In this document: positions 5,725 to 7,889 of the stretch, piece by piece
Layout of the letters: each line of letters starts with the position of its first letter
Numbering within the stretch: position 1 is the first letter of the stretch
DNA from: Chloroflexota bacterium
GTDB lineage: Bacteria > Chloroflexota > Anaerolineae > Promineifilales > Promineifilaceae
Length of the DNA stretch: 7,889 bases
Direction of reading: 5' to 3'
NCBI GenBank assembly: GCA_008501785.1
Contig: QQUD01001096.1
Location: forward strand, 1-7,889
The notes under the pieces: model-generated
The model's input: the letters and a program-made list of their open reading frames with translations, nothing else
Told to the model about the DNA's origin: nothing
The model's database searches: none
Made by a program: the position numbers and the translations under genes

Positions 5725-5751
5725 ATGGATTCCCGCCTGCGCGGGAATGAC
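5725..5751 (-). repeat. REP-like hairpin repeat, copy C
   Basis: This is identical to copy B and starts 61 nt after it in the same orientation. Their exact identity against three differences in copy A suggests that B and C are the more recent pair. Confidence 0.8.
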
Positions 5752-5777
5752 AGCTCAACTAACCTTTGACCAGTACA

Positions 5778-5792
5778 AAAAAACCTCCAATC
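5778..5792. repeat. 15-bp direct repeat, right copy
   Basis: This is an exact copy of AAAAAACCTCCAATC at 5545-5559. On the minus strand it reads GATTGGAGG followed by a T-run, 42 nt past the UbiD stop codon. It could help end transcription there, but no strong stem precedes the T-run. Confidence 0.55.
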
Positions 5793-5833
5793 GGCGAGCA
5801 GTAGACAGTTCACAGTTGTTCGCTGCTTTCTGA

Positions 5834-7180
5834 TTACTGAAAATACGCGCTTAAATCTACATCCGGGTAACGAATCCGCTCACCATAATCGCGGCGTTCT
5901 GGTTTATAGGTGGCATCAATGCCGATTTTGGTGTGAACGCCGCGCTCGTCGGCCGTCGGATCCATCTCATGCCCTTGTGCGCCGGGAACGGTAAAGAAAT
6001 CCCGGCTCCAATCCACCCGGTTGGTCAACGCCCACATTACATCGGCCGGATCATAAATATTCACGTCCGGGTCAACGACGATCACTTTTTTTATATTGAC
6101 ATGCGCTGTAAAAGCGGCCAGGGCAACATTCTTGGGTTCGCCGGGATTGCTTTTGGCAACCTGGACGATGGCGGAAAAGCCGTTACCGTAGGGGGGAATG
6201 TGCAGTCCGGTCACATTTTGGCTAACATGGCGCACAAAGCGCAGCAATAGTGGTTCGCGGGGGAGCACGTTGCCGATGTAAATATGTTCATCGTGACCGG
6301 GGATGATGGTTTGGAAGATGGGATTGTTGCGGTGGGAAACGGCCGTTACCTCAAAAACCGGACTCTCCCACAACTCTCCATAATAGCCATGAAACTCAGC
6401 CAATGGCCCCTCGGCGCGTCGTTCTCGCGGCGGTAAGTGCCCTTCAATCACAATTTCAGCCTGGGCGGGTATGTCAATATCAACCGTCACGCCCTTACAA
6501 ACAGGAACCCCTTTGCCTCTAATGGCTCCGGCAATATTCAGTTCATCATCGTCGTACCGTGCTCCGGCGGCAATGCTGATAGCCGGGTCTACGCCAATGG
6601 CGATGGCAATTTCCAATGGTTCCCCTTTTGCTTCTTGCACCCGGTAAAATTGCATCACGTGCCGCCACTCATTCACATTAAAACCAAATGTGCGCGGCCC
6701 CAGCACCTGCATTCGATTGTAGGATAAATTGCCGCGCCCATTCACCGGGTCTTTGGCAATCGTGATGCCGCCCGTGATGAATGGTCCGCCATCATGAAGG
6801 CCGTGCGTGGGAATAGGTAGGGAGTGTAAATCCACCTCATCACCCGTGATACTATTTTCTTGCCACGCCGCTTCTGAAACACGCTGCGTTGGAATGCCTG
6901 CTGCCGGATCGAGGGCGCGTTCCATCGTCTGCGTGATGTCGGTGACATCACAAGCCAGCGCCAATGCCGCCAAAGTCGAACTGCCCACTGCCCCGGCGAA
7001 AACGGGCCATTCAGCCTTCTCTGGATTTTCAAACAACACAGCGCCTCGCCCTTGACGCTGAATAGCAGCCGCAACATTGGCCAATTCATGTACCAAGTTT
7101 ACTGATTGGCTGATTCGTACCAATTGTCCGGCATCCTCCAAAACTGATATAAAATTGCGAAGATCGTGGATTTGACTCAC
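5834..7180 (-). CDS. UbiD-family prFMN-dependent decarboxylase
   Basis: This complete 448-residue member of the UbiD family carries out reversible decarboxylation of aromatic or alpha,beta-unsaturated acids with prenylated FMN made by a UbiX partner (not in this window). Aligned to Fdc1-type enzymes, the metal/prFMN set is present: N151 and R156 (NLSYNRMQVLG), H174 (EWRHVMQFY) at the family spacing from N151, E213 (DDELNIAGA), and the catalytic pair E257 and E262 in EGPLAEFHGYYG. The sequence cannot tell ubiquinone-type UbiD from phenolic, pyrrole or other ring-acid decarboxylases. The start is GTG at 7180: no in-frame ATG is nearby, and the stub at 2741 aligns residue for residue from this position. 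A TTGACA/TAAAAT promoter and a shared regulator motif lie upstream, divergent from the second XRE/cupin gene. One ACGGCCGT octamer lies inside. Confidence 0.93.
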   Translation of the reverse strand: MSQIHDLRNFISVLEDAGQLVRISQSVNLVHELANVAAAIQRQGRGAVLFENPEKAEWPVFAGAVGSSTLAALALACDVTDITQTMERALDPAAGIPTQRVSEAAWQENSITGDEVDLHSLPIPTHGLHDGGPFITGGITIAKDPVNGRGNLSYNRMQVLGPRTFGFNVNEWRHVMQFYRVQEAKGEPLEIAIAIGVDPAISIAAGARYDDDELNIAGAIRGKGVPVCKGVTVDIDIPAQAEIVIEGHLPPRERRAEGPLAEFHGYYGELWESPVFEVTAVSHRNNPIFQTIIPGHDEHIYIGNVLPREPLLLRFVRHVSQNVTGLHIPPYGNGFSAIVQVAKSNPGEPKNVALAAFTAHVNIKKVIVVDPDVNIYDPADVMWALTNRVDWSRDFFTVPGAQGHEMDPTADERGVHTKIGIDATYKPERRDYGERIRYPDVDLSAYFQ

Positions 7181-7241
7181 AAAAGACCGTCCATTGCTGA
7201 ATGTGCAGCAGCGCTTAATATAACTACTCGTTTCTAAGGTA

Positions 7242-7269
7242 ATTTTAATGTTTATTGCCTAATTGTCAA
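7242..7269 (-). promoter_or_regulatory. Promoter of the UbiD-family gene
   Basis: On the minus strand, TTGACA (7269-7264) and TAAAAT (7247-7242) are 16 bp apart. Transcription would start near 7235, about 55 nt before the GTG. The -35 box is shared, on the opposite strand, with the regulator promoter. Confidence 0.55.
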
Positions 7270-7291
7270 CCATAAATAAATAATGTATAGT
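7263..7291 (+). promoter_or_regulatory. Promoter of the second XRE/cupin regulator
   Basis: TTGTCA (7263-7268) and TATAGT (7286-7291) are separated by 17 bp. The predicted start near 7298 gives a leader of about 18 nt that contains the AAGGT ribosome binding site (7302-7306). The shared regulator motif (7290-7302) covers the end of the -10 box and the start point, as expected for autorepression. Confidence 0.6.
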
Positions 7292-7302
7292 ATTGCTTAA
7301 CA
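7290..7302. promoter_or_regulatory. Putative regulator site in the UbiD/regulator promoter region
   Basis: GTATTGCTTAACA is the reverse complement of the TGTYAAGYAATAY motif at 639-651 and 669-681, with 12 bases identical to the latter. A weaker inverted partner, TTGTCAA (7263-7269), pairs with TTAACAA (7297-7303) at six of seven positions. The operator role is inferred from recurrence and position. Confidence 0.5.
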
Positions 7303-7315
7303 AGGTAAAAATTAC

Positions 7316-7889
7316 ATGAGTTACGATGCCATTGGTGAACGAATCAAGGTGCGCCGCCTCGAAATTGGCCTGACTGGACGTGAATTGGCGCGTCGCACGG
7401 GATTATCGGCCTCTTTTATCAGCCAGTTAGAAAGGGGGAAAACTAAAATTTCCCTGGAATCCTTGCGTCTGATTGCCGAAAACCTGGAAGTTTCGATATT
7501 ACATTTTCTTTCTGAAGAGTTGCCTGCGCCTGAATCACAACCCAACCAGGAAACTGTCCTCTTGCCCAAAATCCGCGACTCAGTTGTGCGCGTTGATAAT
7601 CGGCCCCAACTCACCTTTCCCGATTCGGGAGTATGTTACGAATTACTGGCCCGCGATTTGAGCCGCAAAATGGAAGCGATGTGCGGTCGACTGTCGCCGG
7701 GAACAGGCAACGTTGCCCGTCGCCTGCGCCTGCCAACTGAGGAATTTATTTACGTTCTGTCAGGATCGTTAATCGTTGGTTTGCAATCCGGTGAACATTG
7801 CCTAAATCCAAACGATACAATTTATTTCGAGGGACATGATTTGGTGAAGCTTGTTTGCGTCTCGGCAGATGAAGATGCGGTTTGGATTT
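7316..7889 (+). CDS. Second XRE-HTH/cupin transcriptional regulator, 3' end cut by window
   Basis: From the ATG at 7316, preceded by AAGGT at a suitable distance, 191 residues are readable before the window ends; judged by the paralogue at 781-1320, only a few C-terminal residues are missing. The HTH (about 5-60) has the recognition helix SASFISQLER (31-40), nearly identical to TASFLSQIER in the first regulator. The linker is longer (about 66-90), followed by SVVRVDNRPQLTFPD, which parallels VVRKDQRRQLTLPD. In the cupin domain (about 115-185) the His-containing metal motif is replaced by RLRLPTEEF (136-144), so metal binding is unlikely and the ligand may differ. It is divergent from the UbiD gene and probably controls it and itself. 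Whether it is an activator or a repressor cannot be read here, although the site over the -10 box suggests repression of its own gene. Confidence 0.9.
   Translation, partial: MSYDAIGERIKVRRLEIGLTGRELARRTGLSASFISQLERGKTKISLESLRLIAENLEVSILHFLSEELPAPESQPNQETVLLPKIRDSVVRVDNRPQLTFPDSGVCYELLARDLSRKMEAMCGRLSPGTGNVARRLRLPTEEFIYVLSGSLIVGLQSGEHCLNPNDTIYFEGHDLVKLVCVSADEDAVWI

Larger units (their letters stand above)
5345..5833. other. Gene-poor intergenic stretch with repeats
   Basis: This 489-bp region separates the HEPN gene from the UbiD gene, both on the minus strand. It holds three REP-like hairpin repeats, a further hairpin, a flanking 15-bp direct repeat and a possible short decayed coding fragment near its left end. 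I see no intact gene, tRNA or convincing rho-independent terminator. The minus-strand T-runs at the two direct-repeat copies lack a strong stem directly before them. Confidence 0.6.

Noticed and set aside
5601..5751. CRISPR array
   Set aside because: Only three repeats are present, one is inverted, spacing is irregular (37 and 34 nt between units), and each unit is itself a hairpin of REP type. There are no cas genes.
1382..6346. ACGGCCGT read simply as restriction sites (core CGGCCG)
   Set aside because: Bare CGGCCG with other flanks occurs only about twice in the window (near 5950 and 6034), so the over-represented word is the full octamer and not the hexamer.
6742..7089. 115-codon minus-strand frame inside the UbiD gene
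   Set aside because: It is in another frame of the same strand as UbiD, whose catalytic residues are intact across this stretch.

Overview
The window comes from a bacterium of moderate GC content. Most genes look about 50-60% GC by eye, the 266-codon gene in the middle is nearer 40%, and the promoter regions are AT-rich. My best guess is a Chloroflexota (Anaerolineae-like) lineage. This rests on the gene mix, the dispersed octamer ACGGCCGT and the REP-like hairpins, and it is only a low-confidence inference. Nothing here is a phylogenetic marker.

Layout, left to right. At 1-586 (minus) is the N-terminal part of a knotted-type carbamoyltransferase (YgeW / acetyl- or succinylornithine carbamoyltransferase group). 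It is divergent from a small XRE-HTH/cupin regulator (781-1320, plus), and a cyclic amidohydrolase of the hydantoinase/dihydropyrimidinase family (1346-2704, plus) follows 25 nt after the regulator. Just after the hydantoinase, behind a good ribosome binding site, lies a 14-codon stub (2741-2785) that matches the N-terminus of a UbiD decarboxylase and then stops. A convergent block on the minus strand follows: a UshA/5'-nucleotidase-type metallophosphoesterase (2759-4540), whose last codons run antisense into the ubiD stub, and directly upstream of it an AT-rich gene with a HEPN RX4H motif (4544-5344). A 489-bp gene-poor stretch (5345-5833) carries three 27-nt REP-like hairpin repeats, a related hairpin and a 15-bp direct repeat. 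Then comes a full-length UbiD-family decarboxylase (5834-7180, minus), divergent from a second XRE-HTH/cupin regulator (7316 to the edge, plus), a paralogue of the first.

How the genes may work together. The two halves mirror each other: an XRE/cupin regulator faces a catabolic enzyme across a divergent promoter region. The recognition helices of the two regulators are almost identical, and the two promoter regions share the 12-mer TATTGCTTAACA. This points to one regulon. A hydantoinase opens cyclic ureides to N-carbamoyl compounds. A carbamoyltransferase run in the catabolic direction could yield carbamoyl phosphate. A prFMN-dependent UbiD would remove a carboxylate from an aromatic or unsaturated ring. 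The ubiD stub suggests that an ancestral regulator-hydantoinase-ubiD operon was disrupted, with a second UbiD copy kept nearby. I infer a locus for breaking down a carboxylated N-heterocycle or ureide; the substrate is unknown. At the DNA level, the palindrome ACGGCCGT occurs eight times, in all three codon phases, and behaves like a highly iterated palindrome.
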